From positions 1-6,309 of the forward strand of contig JAUXGP010000100.1 in NCBI GenBank assembly GCA_030621995.1: a DNA stretch of 6,309 nt, in the 5' to 3' direction. This DNA is from Psychrilyobacter sp. (GTDB lineage: Bacteria > Fusobacteriota > Fusobacteriia > Fusobacteriales > Fusobacteriaceae). Made by a program: the position numbers and the translations under genes. Below the pieces are notes generated by a model, which was not told where the DNA came from, did not search any database, and saw only the letters and a list, made by a program, of their open reading frames with translations. The first letter of the stretch is position 1. Each line of letters begins with the position of its first letter. Shown here one piece after another: positions 5,828 through 6,309 of the stretch.

Positions 5828-6309
5828 TTAGATAAGCTCACCATCAAAAAAGTCCACTACTCTCTCTACAAAATCACTCTTTTCCTCTACAACTTTATTC
5901 TTCTCATTTAAAAGATCATATTTTACAGCTACCCTGCCGCCAAATTTATCCTTGAGCACTCCTAAAAATACATCGTTATAATACGGCTTTTCCATACTTT
6001 CCTTGTGGAATCTATTCTCCGCATAGAATCCAATATGCAGGATCCCATCTTCCACCCTTGTAGGAGTGGCAGTGGATAAAAATGAGATTAAAGGCATCTT
6101 TCTTCTTTTGGCTTCATTTACAATATCATTCCAATTTGTCCGGACATCCTCTATACTTATATCCACTGTTTTTTCCGCGATTTTAGGAGTTTCTGCTGCC
6201 TCTTCAGATGATTTAGCAGCGACTTCTTTTTCTACATACACTATTTTTTCTACGATCTTTTCAACAACTTTCTCTTGTACAGGCAGGGTATCCACAAGGG
6301 ATACCCCTA
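5828..6309 (-). CDS. dnaX: DNA polymerase III subunit gamma/tau, C-terminal part (partial, runs off the right edge)
   Basis: This open frame is the last 160 or so codons of a gene whose 5' part lies beyond the window. It stays open through 6309, and the GTG at 6293-6295 is almost certainly an internal valine. Counting from that valine, residues 8-25 form a tetrad-like repeat of VEK(I/E) units, followed by an acidic/alanine-rich linker (about 26-46). A folded domain then begins at ISIEDVRTNWNDIVNEAK (47-64) and continues through FLSTATPTRVEDGILHIGF and FHKESMEKP. This pattern (DI..NW..I...K, a single beta-rich fold, FHKE...EK) matches my memory of the C-terminal domain of DnaX/tau in low-GC bacteria. 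The ATPase and clamp-loader domains are not in view, so the call depends on the C-terminal domain alone. The stop TAA lies 71 bases before the membrane-protein start. Confidence 0.72.
   Translation of the reverse strand, partial: GVSLVDTLPVQEKVVEKIVEKIVYVEKEVAAKSSEEAAETPKIAEKTVDISIEDVRTNWNDIVNEAKRRKMPLISFLSTATPTRVEDGILHIGFYAENRFHKESMEKPYYNDVFLGVLKDKFGGRVAVKYDLLNEKNKVVEEKSDFVERVVDFFDGELI

Noticed and set aside
6244..6249. Run of six A (minus strand) in dnaX as a programmed frameshift site
   Set aside because: The codon phase does not give the X XXY YYZ pattern, and the run lies close to the C-terminal domain, later than usual for gamma/tau frameshifting.

Overview
The window is an AT-rich stretch of bacterial chromosome carrying mainly housekeeping genes. 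No mobile element, CRISPR array, tRNA or rRNA is visible. The gene content and style (dnaX end, DUF2232-type membrane protein, rplI, dnaB and a pair of U32-family genes, with strong AGGAGG-type ribosome sites) fit an anaerobic low-GC bacterium. My best guess is a member of the Fusobacteriota (Ilyobacter/Propionigenium/Psychrilyobacter type), with Firmicutes as the alternative. This assignment is an inference from recall, not a search result.

Layout: one plus-strand gene at the left edge (11-655) encodes a Prx6-type peroxiredoxin with a conserved CxDWWxC tail. It converges on a minus-strand block that fills the rest of the window. A strong, nearly symmetric hairpin with A and T flanks (about 655-694) lies between the converging units and probably terminates both. 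Read in its own direction, the minus-strand block runs: 3' end of dnaX (DNA polymerase III tau/gamma, open to the right edge), a polytopic DUF2232/YybS-like membrane protein, rplI (ribosomal protein bL9), dnaB (replicative helicase), a full-length U32-family protein (411 aa), and a shorter U32 paralogue (307 aa).

The dnaX, rplI and dnaB genes link replication and translation. rplI and dnaB are so close that the dnaB ribosome site overlaps the rplI stop codon. The two U32 proteins resemble the short/long pair YrrN/YrrO (TrhP1/TrhP2) of Bacillus subtilis, which is implicated in 5-hydroxyuridine formation at the tRNA wobble position. If so, they are RNA-modification proteins rather than proteases, despite the family's historical name.

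The most interesting signal is in that pair. The long copy keeps all the cysteines expected to hold an iron-sulfur cluster. In the short copy the matching positions have become His, Ser and Asp/Ser, with only the last cysteine retained, while the rest of the fold is well preserved. This suggests a cluster-less partner subunit rather than a decaying duplicate. Smaller observations are two dyad-symmetric elements between the U32 genes, a hairpin in the rplI leader, and a VEK-type tetrad repeat in the DnaX linker. I see no convincing evidence of an undescribed multi-gene system here.
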